The translations under genes and the position numbers were made by a program. A model generated the notes under the pieces. That model did no database searches. It saw nothing but the letters and a program-made list of their open reading frames with translations, and was not told the origin of the DNA. DNA of 64,000 nt, taken from positions 62,001 to 126,000 of the forward strand of contig NZ_JNXC01000002.1 of assembly GCF_000716595.1 (NCBI RefSeq). The letters are read 5' to 3'. Source of the DNA: Saccharothrix sp. NRRL B-16314. Its GTDB lineage: Bacteria; Actinomycetota; Actinomycetes; Mycobacteriales; Pseudonocardiaceae. Numbering within the stretch: position 1 is the first letter of the stretch; each line of letters opens with the position of its first letter. This document shows, in pieces, positions 29,474 to 38,209 of this stretch.

Positions 29474-29902
29474 TCAGCCCTGCACGATGTAGGCGGTGAG
29501 CTGGTCCTGATCGTCTTGGAGCTGGTTGATCCGGCTCTTCACCACGTCGCCGATGCTGACGATGCCGGCCAACCGGCCGCCGTCGACCACCGGCACGTGC
29601 CGGATGCGCTGCTCGGTCATCAGCACCGTGAGGCTGTCGACCGAATCGCGCGGGGAGCAGGTGAACACCTCGCTGGTCATGATGTCCGACACCGGTGCGG
29701 CCAACAGCTCGCCGCCCCGCTCGTGCAGCTTCCGCACGACGTCCCGTTCCGACACGATCCCGGCGATGCCCTCGGGCCCGATCACGACCATCGCGCCCAC
29801 GTTGTGCTCGGCCAGCGCGGCGACGAGATCCGCTACCGACGCTCTCGACTCGACCGTCGCCACGGCCGACCCCTTGCCACGCAACACGTCAGCGATCCTC
29901 AT
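29474..29902 (-). CDS. Tandem CBS domain protein
   Basis: 142 residues with two CBS motifs: the first holds AEHNVGAMVVIGPEGIAGIVSERDVV, the second TEQRIRHVPVVDGGRLAGIVSIGDVV (each given in part as key stretches). CBS pairs bind adenosyl ligands such as AMP, ATP or NAD. Stand-alone forms like this resemble mycobacterial hypoxic-response protein 1 in layout, though the physiological role here is unknown. ATG 29902 starts MRIADVLRGKG; the longer frame upstream has no homology. Monocistronic. Confidence 0.88.
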   Translation of the reverse strand: MRIADVLRGKGSAVATVESRASVADLVAALAEHNVGAMVVIGPEGIAGIVSERDVVRKLHERGGELLAAPVSDIMTSEVFTCSPRDSVDSLTVLMTEQRIRHVPVVDGGRLAGIVSIGDVVKSRINQLQDDQDQLTAYIVQG

Positions 29903-30004
29903 GGGCGCCTCCCGATCTACACCGGATCCGGTTGCTACCCAGCTCAGGCTAGTTCCATCGGCAAGTGATCGGCAGGTCACGCGCCCGATAGGAGCACCGC
30001 GCCG

Positions 30005-31174
30005 TCAACCGGTCCGCTGCTGCGCGACCGTCGCGACCACCCCCAGGGCGGTGATCGCCACCAGCACCGCGACGGTCGGGTGGAACCCTCCCAGGGACGC
30101 GCCCAACACCGGCCCGACGGAGAAGCCCACCGTGCGTACCAGCGTCGTCATCCCGCCGGCGGTGCCCATCAGCTCGGGTGGCGTGCGCGCCAGGAGGGCC
30201 GCCGCGTTGGGACCGGCGAACAGCCCGTGCCCGATCCCGATCACCGCCAGCCGCCACGCCAGGTCCCACGGATCGTCACCCGCTCGGAGCAGCAGCACGG
30301 TACCGATCAGGATCACCGCGGCGCCGGTCGACGCGACCACCCGGTACCCGTGCCGGTCCGCGACCACCCCGGCGATCGGCGACAGCACCGCCATGCCGAC
30401 CGACATCGCCAGCAGCACCAGTCCGACCGTCCGCGACGGCAGGTCCACCAGCAGGTAGGGCACCACGAAGTTCAACGCGCCGACACCCGTCAGCATCAAC
30501 GGCAACGACGCCAACGGCAACGCCAACGACCGCCGCCGCACCACGCGTGCACCGAAAACGACGGACTCCACCAGGATTCGCCGGCCCGGCCACGGCAATC
30601 CCCGCCCGTCCGCCGCGATCCCCCGCCGACCGGCCAGCACCGCGACCGCGACCACCGGCAGGTTGATCAGGAACACCGACCGCCAGCCGAACAGGTCGGT
30701 CAGCAGCCCGCCGAACGCCGGACCGGCCACCCCGCTCAACGGGATCAGCGTGAGCACGATCCCCATCGCGCGCGCCCGGTGCTCGGGACGCACGTTGCCC
30801 GCGATGATCGGCATGGTCACCGCGCCGATCAACGCGCTGAACGCACCCTGCAACGCCCGTCCGACCAGCACCACCCCCGTGGTCGGCGCGACCGCGATCA
30901 GCAGGCTCGTCGCCCCGAACCCGCCGACCGCCAGCAGGAACGCGGGCAGGTGCCCGGCCCGGTCGAGCCACCGCCCGGCCGGGATGCTCAACGCGATCAA
31001 CGGGATGTTGTACGCCAGCAGGACCCACTGCGTGACCGTCGGCCCGGCACCCAGATCGGTGCCCAGGACCGGCAACGCCACCGCGACGGCCGTCAGGTCG
31101 AGCGCCGCGAGCACGATGCCCGACGACACCGCGAACACCGCGCCCCACCGCGTGCGCTCCAAGACGGTGGTCAC
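30005..31174 (-). CDS. MFS transporter, DHA2-like drug exporter
   Basis: 389 residues, about twelve membrane helices, with the DHA2-style opening LDLTAVAVALPVLGTDLG and the loop signature PAGRWLDRAGHLP; the motif C-like stretch GVAGPAFGGLLTDLFGWRSVF marks a drug:H+ antiporter. GTG 31174 overlaps the stop of the FMN reductase gene, giving a two-gene operon. Open frame upstream of that start shadows the reductase gene. Confidence 0.9.
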   Translation of the reverse strand: MTTVLERTRWGAVFAVSSGIVLAALDLTAVAVALPVLGTDLGAGPTVTQWVLLAYNIPLIALSIPAGRWLDRAGHLPAFLLAVGGFGATSLLIAVAPTTGVVLVGRALQGAFSALIGAVTMPIIAGNVRPEHRARAMGIVLTLIPLSGVAGPAFGGLLTDLFGWRSVFLINLPVVAVAVLAGRRGIAADGRGLPWPGRRILVESVVFGARVVRRRSLALPLASLPLMLTGVGALNFVVPYLLVDLPSRTVGLVLLAMSVGMAVLSPIAGVVADRHGYRVVASTGAAVILIGTVLLLRAGDDPWDLAWRLAVIGIGHGLFAGPNAAALLARTPPELMGTAGGMTTLVRTVGFSVGPVLGASLGGFHPTVAVLVAITALGVVATVAQQRTG

Positions 31175-31710
31175 ACGACCACCCGGCTCGCGAGTTCCAC
31201 GAGCACGCCGGCCAACGCGGCCCGCAGCTCGTGGTCCAGCAGGCGGTCGTGCTCGTCGAACCGCCGGAACGCCTGCCCCACCGCGACCGGCTCGCCGACC
31301 ACCGACGCACCGGCCCTCGCCAGCACCCGCCGCAGGTCGCCTTGGGCCGTCGCAGCCCCGTGCGGGCTCGGGCTCGCGCCCACGACGGCCACCGGCTTGC
31401 CCGCCAGCACCGACGCACCGCGCGGCCGTGACGCCCAGTCCAGCGCGTTCTTCAACTGCCCCGGGACCGACCCGTTGTACTCCGGCGTCGCGATGAGCAC
31501 GCCCGTCGCCGACGCGATGGCCTCCCGCAACTCCGCGACCGCCGCCGGCACCGGCCCGTCCTCGGCGTCCTCGTCGAACGGCGGCACGGACGCCAGCCCG
31601 TCCCACTGCGCCAACCGGACACCGTCCGGCAACTCGTGCCGCGCCGCGGCCAGCAACCTCCGGTTGAACGACTGCACGCGGATGCTCCCCGCGATCCCCA
31701 AGATCTCCAT
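31171..31710 (-). CDS. NADPH-dependent FMN reductase
   Basis: 179-residue flavodoxin-like protein: GIAGSIRVQSFNRRLL binds the FMN phosphate, and PEYNGSVPGQLKNALDW is the conserved FMN-ring block of the NADPH:FMN/azo/chromate reductase family. It reduces FMN or quinone-like compounds. It is first in an operon with an MFS exporter, so the pair may deal with a redox-active drug. Gap to the LAL regulator gene upstream is 49 bp, so co-transcription with it is possible. Confidence 0.9.
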   Translation of the reverse strand: MEILGIAGSIRVQSFNRRLLAAARHELPDGVRLAQWDGLASVPPFDEDAEDGPVPAAVAELREAIASATGVLIATPEYNGSVPGQLKNALDWASRPRGASVLAGKPVAVVGASPSPHGAATAQGDLRRVLARAGASVVGEPVAVGQAFRRFDEHDRLLDHELRAALAGVLVELASRVVV

Positions 31711-31759
31711 GCCGTCAACGGTCGGTCTAAGGCACCCCGCAGGGCATCGGGCGCCGGCC

Positions 31760-34399
31760 CTATTCGAACAGCCTCAGCCGGTGCGCCGTCGCCGCCGCCT
31801 CGACCCGGTTGGCCACGCCGAGCTTGCCCAGGATGTTCGACACGTGCACGCTCGCGGTCTTCGCCGAGATGAACAGCCGCTCGGCGATCTCCCGGTTGGC
31901 CAGCCCGTCCGTGACCAGCCGCAGGATCTCCACCTCCCGGGCGGTCAGCCCGAACCGCGCCCGTTCCGCCGGGCCGGCACCGGTGAGCGTCACCCGTGCC
32001 CGCCGTGCCAGGTCGGCGATCCGGTCCCGCAACGGCATCGCGCCCAGCCCGTCCGCCAGCTCGGCCGCCTTGCGCATCGCGGCGGCGTCGCGGGTCGCGG
32101 AAGCCAGGCCGAACAACGCCTCGGCGTGCCACAACGGCTGTCCCAACGCCTCCCACGCGGCGACCGCTCCCGGCCACTCGCGCCGGGACGTCAACGCCCA
32201 CGCGGCCTGGACCGGTCCGGCCACCGGCATGTCCGGCACCGCCACCCCCGCCTGGACGCCCAAAGCCACCAGAGGCCACGCGAACCGGGACGCCACCAGC
32301 GCGTTCGGCACGTCCAACGCGGCACGCACCACGGCCGCCGCCTCGTCCACCCGACCCTGCGCCAGCCGCACCTCCGCCTCCAGCCGGGGCAGCTGCAACG
32401 GGTCCTGGGCGAACGGCACGTCCGCCAGCTCACGCGCCCGCGCCAACGCCCACTCGGCGCGATCCACGTCGCCGCGGCGCACGTCGACGAACCCCGCCAG
32501 GCACAGCAGGTGCGCGCGGTAGACGGCGGGCGGCGCGTGGTCGAGGGCGTGGTCCACGCACTCCAGCGCCTCGTCCCACCGGCCGGCGGCGATCAGCGTC
32601 CGGGCCAGGTCGACGGCGTGCGACGCGCCCGCGGACCGCGCCAGGCCGAGTTCCCGGGCCGTCCGGATGCCCTGCCGCGCCAGCTCCTCGGCCTCCGCCA
32701 ACCGTCCGTAGGCCTCGGACAGCGACGCTTCGCAGTGCAACGCGCGCAGCCGGACGCGGTGCGCGGCGACGTTCTCGGCGATGGCCCTGGCGCGGCGGAG
32801 CCGGGGCAACTGCGCGTCCAGGTCGCCCAGCCGTGCGTCCAGGACGGCCAACGTGATCAGCGCGGCGGCCTCGGACGGGTCGTCACCGGCGTGGTGGGAG
32901 GCGCCCAGAGCCTCTTGGGCGACCTCGCGAGCCTCGTCCGGGCGCGGGATCTGCATCAGCCGGGCGGCCAGCGAGTTGAGCAGGTAGCCGCGGATCGGGT
33001 GCCCGACCGGCGCGAGCCGCACCGCCTCGCGGTGGTCCTCCAGCGCCCCCTGTCGGCCCAGCTGCGCGCGCAGCCGACCGCGTTGCTCCAGCACCGCCGC
33101 GTACCGGACGCACTCGGCGTCCGGGTCCACGACCGCCAGCAGCTCGGTGGTCAGCTCCTCGCCGCGTTCGTGCTCCCCGGCGCGGCTCGCCGCCTCACCG
33201 GCGGCTTCCAGCACGGTGCGCCGGTCGACTTCGAGGTGGGAAGCGTTGTCCCACAAGGACAGCACCCGTTCCAGCATCGCCAGCTGCTCGGCGTAGGCCA
33301 ACGCCCGGCGTGCCGCGCCGGCGGCTTCCCACGCGGCGGACACCGCGCCCGGGACGTCACCCGCGGCGTACCGGTGGTGTGCCAGCTCGGCCGCCGCCGA
33401 CCGGGGCAGCGCGGCGGCGTAGCGGGCGTGCAGCTCCACCCGTTCACCGGGGAGCAGGCGCCGGTGGACCGCGTCGCGGATCAGGGCGTGGCGGAACGCG
33501 TAGCCGTCGCCGTCGACGACCAGGATGCCCGCGTCCACAATGGACCGGACCGGGCTCACGTCGTGGACCTCGGCGAGCAGGTCGTGGGACACCCGCCTGC
33601 CGCCGACGGCCGCGGCACGCACGAGGGAGACGGCGTCCGGGTCGAGCCGTTCCACCCGGCTGAGCAGCAGCTCCTCCAGCGACAGCTCCACCTCGCCGTC
33701 CACCAGCGCCTCGACGAACAGCGGATTGCCCTCGCTGCGGCGGAAAACGTCGCGCGCGGTGACCGGATCCGGTTCGGCGCCGAGGATTCCGCGCAGTTGG
33801 GCGCGCACGTCACGGGCGGACAATCGGGGCAGCTCGATCCGGCGCACCCACGGCACCCGGGTCAACTCGGCCAGCAACGGCCGCACCGGGCCACCCAGTT
33901 CGTCGGACCGGTAGGTGACCACCACCAACGACCGCGGCACCGCGCGCTGGTTGCGCACCAGGAAGTCGAGCAGGTCGCGGCTGGAGCGGTCCAGCCAGTG
34001 CGCGTCCTCGACCACGAGCACGACCGGTCGGTGCTCGGAGAGCCGGGCCAGCAGCGACAGCACACCTTCGAACAGCCGCGGACGCGCGTCGTCGCCCGCT
34101 GCTCGTCCTTCGAACGAGGGCAGCAGGGGTGCGAGGTCGGCGCTCTCCCGGTCCGTCACCGGAACGCCGCGCAGCGCCGCGACGAACGGCGCGAACGGCA
34201 GGCCGTCCAGCTCGACGCAGCCGCCGAGCAGCACCGCGGCGTCCAGTCCGGCGGTGAAGTCGTTGACCAGCCGGGACTTCCCGACCCCCGCCTCACCACC
34301 GACGAGCACCGTCGCGGGCGCGTTGGCCAACGCGCCCGCGAGGTGCCCGATCTCGGCCGACCGCCCGACCAGCTCCGGGCTCACCAGGTGTGCGCTCAT
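31760..34399 (-). CDS. LuxR-family large ATP-binding regulator (LAL)
   Basis: 879 residues. An AAA/NTPase domain at the N-terminus has Walker A GGEAGVGKSRLV (about 34-45) and Walker B VVLVVEDAHWLD; a long TPR-like helical middle (about 340-790) follows; the last 65 residues are a LuxR/GerE helix-turn-helix (LTAREVEILRLVTDGLANRE, then VHVSNILGKLGVANR). LAL proteins resemble MalT and often activate secondary-metabolite or transport genes. The likely targets are the FMN reductase/MFS genes just downstream, or remote genes; this is inference. A very long open frame on the opposite strand is a shadow. Confidence 0.92.
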   Translation of the reverse strand: MSAHLVSPELVGRSAEIGHLAGALANAPATVLVGGEAGVGKSRLVNDFTAGLDAAVLLGGCVELDGLPFAPFVAALRGVPVTDRESADLAPLLPSFEGRAAGDDARPRLFEGVLSLLARLSEHRPVVLVVEDAHWLDRSSRDLLDFLVRNQRAVPRSLVVVTYRSDELGGPVRPLLAELTRVPWVRRIELPRLSARDVRAQLRGILGAEPDPVTARDVFRRSEGNPLFVEALVDGEVELSLEELLLSRVERLDPDAVSLVRAAAVGGRRVSHDLLAEVHDVSPVRSIVDAGILVVDGDGYAFRHALIRDAVHRRLLPGERVELHARYAAALPRSAAAELAHHRYAAGDVPGAVSAAWEAAGAARRALAYAEQLAMLERVLSLWDNASHLEVDRRTVLEAAGEAASRAGEHERGEELTTELLAVVDPDAECVRYAAVLEQRGRLRAQLGRQGALEDHREAVRLAPVGHPIRGYLLNSLAARLMQIPRPDEAREVAQEALGASHHAGDDPSEAAALITLAVLDARLGDLDAQLPRLRRARAIAENVAAHRVRLRALHCEASLSEAYGRLAEAEELARQGIRTARELGLARSAGASHAVDLARTLIAAGRWDEALECVDHALDHAPPAVYRAHLLCLAGFVDVRRGDVDRAEWALARARELADVPFAQDPLQLPRLEAEVRLAQGRVDEAAAVVRAALDVPNALVASRFAWPLVALGVQAGVAVPDMPVAGPVQAAWALTSRREWPGAVAAWEALGQPLWHAEALFGLASATRDAAAMRKAAELADGLGAMPLRDRIADLARRARVTLTGAGPAERARFGLTAREVEILRLVTDGLANREIAERLFISAKTASVHVSNILGKLGVANRVEAAATAHRLRLFE

Positions 34400-34444
34400 A
34401 GCGCACCGGAGACTAGTCGAGCGGTGTCGTGCCGACGGGGTCCG

Positions 34445-34654
34445 TCAGCCGCCGCTGGTGCGCCGGAAGACGCGCCGTCCCACGAACGTGTTCTGGTGCG
34501 GCCGGCCGGGGACCTTGTTCACGTTGCCGTTCTTCGCGGCGTGACCGCGGCGGGCGGCCCGGTTCAGCGGGGCGGCAGGCTCTTCCTGCGACTCCTGCTC
34601 GGGCTCCTGCTGCGCCGACTCGGGCTCGCCCTGCGGAACGTCGTTGTCGGTCAT
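34445..34654 (-). CDS. Small basic-tailed protein with NRAARRG motif
   Basis: 69 residues: an acidic Glu/Gln/Pro half (EPEQESQEEPAAPL) and a basic half starting at NRAARRGHAAKNGN and ending in GRRVFRRTSGG. A strong AGGAGG ribosome site lies 6 nt before the ATG, which supports real translation. The same P-x-NRAARRG block occurs in the adjacent small gene. No known family was recognised; the basic, Arg-rich motif hints at nucleic-acid or ribosome contact. Confidence 0.7.
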   Translation of the reverse strand: MTDNDVPQGEPESAQQEPEQESQEEPAAPLNRAARRGHAAKNGNVNKVPGRPHQNTFVGRRVFRRTSGG

Positions 34655-34686
34655 GTGTGCCTCCTGAGGTGTGGCGAAGTCGCTGG

Positions 34687-34839
34687 TCAGCGACGCCGCA
34701 TGGAGTACTGGCGCGGGTTGACGACAGCCCGTCCCCCGCCGTAGCGCGAGTGGACCGCGCCGGACGAGCGGGCGCCGCGCCGGGCGGCACGGTTGGTCGG
34801 CTGACCGTCGTGTGGTGGTTCGTTGCGCATGGTGGGCAT
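34687..34839 (-). CDS. 50-residue basic protein with NRAARRG motif
   Basis: Short gene with ATG at 34839 and TGA at 34687-34689. It begins MPTMRNEPPHDGQPTNRAAR and ends YSMRRR; overall strongly basic with eleven Arg residues. A near-perfect GAGGAGG ribosome site sits about 7 nt upstream. It shares PTNRAARRG with the PLNRAARRG of the next gene 32 bp downstream, so the two form a tandem paralogous pair, probably on one message. No known function. At this length the evidence is the ribosome site and the shared motif. Confidence 0.65.
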   Translation of the reverse strand: MPTMRNEPPHDGQPTNRAARRGARSSGAVHSRYGGGRAVVNPRQYSMRRR

Positions 34840-35058
34840 GCGTTCGCCTCCTCGGAAGGTCGAGGCGTGCAGAAGGCTACGGCCCCGCGTTCGACGGGGT
34901 CGCGTGAAGAGCCGCTAAGGCCACCAGGAGAAGGGCGCGGCGCGGCCCGAGGCCTGCGCGGCGCTGGAGGAAGAAGTCCTCAGAGGTAGATCTGGAAGAA
35001 CATGGTCATGACGTTAGCGCGCTTGCCGCCGGAACACCAACCGATTATTCGCGAGCCC

Positions 35059-35108
35059 GATTGGTCCACCGCACGAGCTCGTTCCAGCCAGGTTCGACTG
35101 GACCAATC
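35059..35108. repeat. Long-spaced 10-bp inverted repeat at the 3' end of the EcsC gene
   Basis: GATTGGTCCA at 35059-35068 and TGGACCAATC at 35099-35108 are perfect inverted copies 30 nt apart; the second overlaps the EcsC stop codon. It could be that gene's terminator or a protein binding site. The rest of the 267-bp gap 34840-35106 has no gene I can support. Confidence 0.4.
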
Positions 35109-35808
35109 ACTCCCGGATCTCCCGCACCTCGCCGTCGATGACGATGCCGTCCACAACCGCCGGCGGCAGCACCTCGCGCTCGGTGAAGAAGCGGGAGGCG
35201 AAGGCGCCCACGGCGCGCGTCGTCACGGCGTCGAACGCACCGCCGATCACGCCACCCACCAGCGGCACGCCCTTGGCCAGGGTGACGGTCGCCTTGCCCG
35301 CGCCGTACTTCGCCAGCAGCGTGAACCCGACGCGCTTGTTGATCTCACGGATGAGCTGGGCGGGGATCCGCTCGATGAGGTTCATGGTGAACCTGGCGCC
35401 CACCTTGATGCCCGCCTTCTTCAGCAGCTCCGTCCCCGCGTTGCCGAGCAGGCACAGCAGGATCGCCGTGCGCACCTCGTCGCTCTCCAGGTCGTGCCCG
35501 TACACGGCGGCGATCGACGCGATCAGGTGCGTCTGCACCAGGTACGCGGCGGTCAGGTTGGCGGGCAGGCTGATCGGCAGCGTGATCAGGCCGCCGACGT
35601 TCGTGGCGAAGCCCTGCACGCCCGCCGCCGCCACGTGCGTCCGGATCAGGTGCTTGATCGCCTCCTCCGGCGTCAGCCCCTTCTCCAGCGCCTCCACGGC
35701 CATCCGCTCGGCGCCCTTGAACGGCCCGAACCCGTTGATGCCCACCTTCAGCAGGTGGTCGACCGCGTTCTGCTGCACCTTGGTGATCGCACCCGGTTCG
35801 TCCACCAT
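35107..35808 (-). CDS. EcsC family protein
   Basis: 233 residues. The EcsC-type core spans most of the protein with LITLPISLPANLTAAYLVQT and the Gly-rich hydrophobic hairpin GVPLVGGVIGGAFDAVTTRAV, which may associate with membranes. EcsC was named from the Bacillus ecs ABC transporter cluster, but the domain's function is not known. ATG 35808 begins MVDEPGAITKVQQNAVDHLL; the open frame upstream shadows the next gene. It is divergent from the Rv2629-like gene over 42 bp. Confidence 0.85.
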   Translation of the reverse strand: MVDEPGAITKVQQNAVDHLLKVGINGFGPFKGAERMAVEALEKGLTPEEAIKHLIRTHVAAAGVQGFATNVGGLITLPISLPANLTAAYLVQTHLIASIAAVYGHDLESDEVRTAILLCLLGNAGTELLKKAGIKVGARFTMNLIERIPAQLIREINKRVGFTLLAKYGAGKATVTLAKGVPLVGGVIGGAFDAVTTRAVGAFASRFFTEREVLPPAVVDGIVIDGEVREIRE

Positions 35809-35850
35809 GCCCCCGAGGTTACGCGGCGCGCGAGCGGGTAGCCGAGGCCA

Positions 35851-36939
35851 ATGGACATGTCTTCGCTGGGAGAGCTGGTCAGGCAACCCGGCCCGTTCGC
35901 GTCGGTCTACCTGGACGCCTCGCACGACACCGAGGACGCGGCCAAGGCCATGGAACTGCGGTGGCGCGCGGCCCGCGCGGAACTGGCCCGGCAGGGTGCG
36001 GACGAGGCGACGCTGGACGCGGTGGAGGCGGCGGCGCTGGCGCCGGTCGTCGGCAAGTCCGGCCGGGCGATGATCGCCGCGCACGGGAGGCTGCTGCTGG
36101 ACCGGGTGCTGCCCCGCCCGCCCGCCACCGAGACGGTGCGCTGGTCCGACCTGCCGCACGTGCTGCCGCTGGCCACCTGGATGGAGCCGGACGTGCCGCA
36201 CGTCGTCGCGCTGGTCGACCGGGCCGGCGCGGACCTGCACGGGTACGACGGGCAGGGCGAGCGGACCACGGCCGAGGTGCACGGTGACGAGCACCCGCTG
36301 CACAAGGTCGGGGGTGGCGGCTACTCGCACCGCCGGATCCAGAAGGGCGTCGAGGAGGCGACCAGGCGGAACGCCGCGCAGATCGCCGAGGAGGTCGACC
36401 GGATGGTCACCGCCGTGAACGCCCGGCTGCTGGTCCTGGGCGGCGAGGTCCGGGCCAGGGCGGACGTGCGGTCGGAGCTGAGCGTGCGGTGCCGGGACGT
36501 GCTGGTCGAGGTCGAGCACGCGACCCTCGCCGAGGGCGCGGACGACACCGCCTTCGACCACGCCGTGCAGTCGCTCGTGGCCCAGTACCAGTTCGACCTG
36601 GACAACGACGTGGTCGAGGAGTTCACCGCGCAGGCGGGACGCCCGGACGGGCTCGCCGTGCAAGGCCTGGAGCCCGTGGTGGCGGCGCTGCGCGAGGCGA
36701 AGGTGTCCGCGCTCGTGGTGTCCGACCCGGTCCTGGGCGACCGCACCGTGTGGTCCGGCGACGACCCCGCGCAGGTGGCGCTGCGCGAGAACGATTTGCG
36801 CACGCTGGGTGTCGAGCACGTGGGTGAGCACCGCGCCGACGAAGCACTGGGCACCGCCGCCGCCGCGACCGGCGCCCGGGTGGTCGTCGCCGACGTCGCC
36901 GGCCTGCGCGAGGGCGTCGGCGCGCTACTGCGCTACTAG
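35851..36939 (+). CDS. Rv2629-like bacterial eRF1-fold protein (Vms1/Ankzf1-type family)
   Basis: 362 residues of the baeRF family, related to domains 2 and 3 of eukaryotic/archaeal release factor eRF1 and annotated in many genomes as Vms1/Ankzf1-like. Visible family blocks are PGPFASVYLDASHDTEDA at the start and KVGGGGYSHRRIQKGVEEA near residue 150, the position of the catalytic loop, followed by NAAQIAEEVDRMV. M. tuberculosis Rv2629 is a dormancy-regulon member of the family. A ribosome-rescue role is possible but untested. The end overlaps the converging NUDIX gene by 15 bp. Confidence 0.82.
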   Translation: MDMSSLGELVRQPGPFASVYLDASHDTEDAAKAMELRWRAARAELARQGADEATLDAVEAAALAPVVGKSGRAMIAAHGRLLLDRVLPRPPATETVRWSDLPHVLPLATWMEPDVPHVVALVDRAGADLHGYDGQGERTTAEVHGDEHPLHKVGGGGYSHRRIQKGVEEATRRNAAQIAEEVDRMVTAVNARLLVLGGEVRARADVRSELSVRCRDVLVEVEHATLAEGADDTAFDHAVQSLVAQYQFDLDNDVVEEFTAQAGRPDGLAVQGLEPVVAALREAKVSALVVSDPVLGDRTVWSGDDPAQVALRENDLRTLGVEHVGEHRADEALGTAAAATGARVVVADVAGLREGVGALLRY

Positions 36940-37359
36940 CACCCCGTTCTCGAGGTAGAGGGTCACGCCGCGCTCACGCGCCTCGAGCGCGGCGGACACC
37001 CGCCTGGCGAGCCGCGGTATCAGCCGGTCCGGCACCGCGGCCGGATCGACGTACTCGTACCCGCGCAGCTCGGCCGCCGGCAGCCGGATCGTGGCGTCAC
37101 CGAGCGAACCGCCGTCGAAGATGAACCGCACCAGGTCGCGGCCGTCCCACGGCGCCCAGTCCACCACGAGCAGCGGGCCCGGCTCGACGGCCAGGCCCAG
37201 CTCCTCCCGCACCTCCCGGGCGCACGCCTCGCGTGGCGTCTCGCCCGGTTCCACCGCACCGCCGGGGATCTCCCAGTGGTCCTTGTACGTCGGCTCGACC
37301 ACCAGGACACGACCCCGGGCGTCGAGGAACAGCGCACCCGAGGCGGCCCCCAGTGCCAC
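36925..37359 (-). CDS. NUDIX hydrolase
   Basis: 144 residues with a full Nudix box: GGAVEPGETPREACAREVREELGL (positions about 33-56; G-x5-E-x7-REVxEELG) with the catalytic glutamates. It hydrolyses a nucleoside-diphosphate derivative; the substrate cannot be told. It begins 1 bp downstream of the gluD stop on the same strand, so it might be read through from the glu operon. Converging overlap with the Rv2629-like gene. Confidence 0.88.
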   Translation of the reverse strand: MALGAASGALFLDARGRVLVVEPTYKDHWEIPGGAVEPGETPREACAREVREELGLAVEPGPLLVVDWAPWDGRDLVRFIFDGGSLGDATIRLPAAELRGYEYVDPAAVPDRLIPRLARRVSAALEARERGVTLYLENGVLVAQ

Positions 37360-37360
37360 C

Positions 37361-38209
37361 TCAGACCGCCGCGGCGACGACGTCCTCGGCCGGCTTCTTC
37401 TCCAGCTTCAGCACCTTCTTGTTCCGCCGGCTGCGCTTCTCCAGGTACGTGGCCAGCCAAGTCAGCAGCAGGCACATCGCGATGTACATCGCGCCCACCA
37501 CGATCGTGACGGGCACCAGCGGCCGGTCGAACTGGAAGCTGCTGCCGATGTCGCGCGCGAACTCCAGCAACTCGTCGTACGTGATGAGGAAGCCGAGCGC
37601 GGAGTCCTTGAGCAGCACGACCAGCTGGCTGATGATCGCGGGGAGCATCGCCCGGACCGCCTGCGGCAGCAGCACGTTGGACATCACCTGGGTCTTGCGC
37701 ATGCCCACCGCGTAGGCCGCCTCGCTCTGGCCGCGCGGCAGCGACCGCACGCCCGCGCGGAACACCTCCGCCAGCACCGACCCGTTGTAGAGCGTCAGGC
37801 CGAGCACGACCGAGTAGAACGGTGGACCGGGCGACACGCCGTAGTGGAAGAAGAAGATCATCACGACCAGCGGCACCGCGCGGAACAGCTCGACGACCAC
37901 CATCGACGGCACGCGGATGATCTTGTGGTCGGACAGCTGGCCGGCGGCGAAGATCGCGCCGAACGCCATGGCGAGCACCGCGCCGGCCGCGAACGCCTTC
38001 AGCGTGTTGAGCAGCGCGTCCACCATGGACAGCTGGATCTGCTTGTACTCGAGCCAGGACCACTTCACGGGCTCGAACTGGCCGGTCACGGTGAACCGGT
38101 ACACCACGAAGCCGATCGCGCCGACCAGCACGACGATGGTCAGGAGCGCGTAGAGACGGTGTCGCAGCCGGGCCCGCGGCCCGGGGACGTCGAACAGGAC
38201 CGAGCTCAT
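37361..38209 (-). CDS. gluD: Glutamate ABC transporter permease
   Basis: 282 residues, about six membrane helices (first: LLTIVVLVGAIGFVVYRFTV). The family 3 permease EAA loop is GQSEAAYAVGMRKTQVMSNVLLPQA. A Lys-rich C-terminal tail (LEKRSRRNKKVLKLEKKP) is cytosolic. The ATG overlaps the gluC stop. With GluC it forms the channel for the GluA ATPase and GluB lipoprotein, as in the corynebacterial gluABCD system; the gene symbol is by that order. Confidence 0.9.
   Translation of the reverse strand: MSSVLFDVPGPRARLRHRLYALLTIVVLVGAIGFVVYRFTVTGQFEPVKWSWLEYKQIQLSMVDALLNTLKAFAAGAVLAMAFGAIFAAGQLSDHKIIRVPSMVVVELFRAVPLVVMIFFFHYGVSPGPPFYSVVLGLTLYNGSVLAEVFRAGVRSLPRGQSEAAYAVGMRKTQVMSNVLLPQAVRAMLPAIISQLVVLLKDSALGFLITYDELLEFARDIGSSFQFDRPLVPVTIVVGAMYIAMCLLLTWLATYLEKRSRRNKKVLKLEKKPAEDVVAAAV

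Noticed and set aside
30080..34744. Open frame of over 1500 codons on the plus strand
   Set aside because: It runs antisense to the MFS, FMN reductase and LAL genes, is Arg/Gln/Pro-rich without domains, and is an effect of high GC.
34980..35009. Nine-codon minus-strand frame MTMFFQIYL
   Set aside because: No ribosome site of note and no downstream gene it could lead; too short to support.
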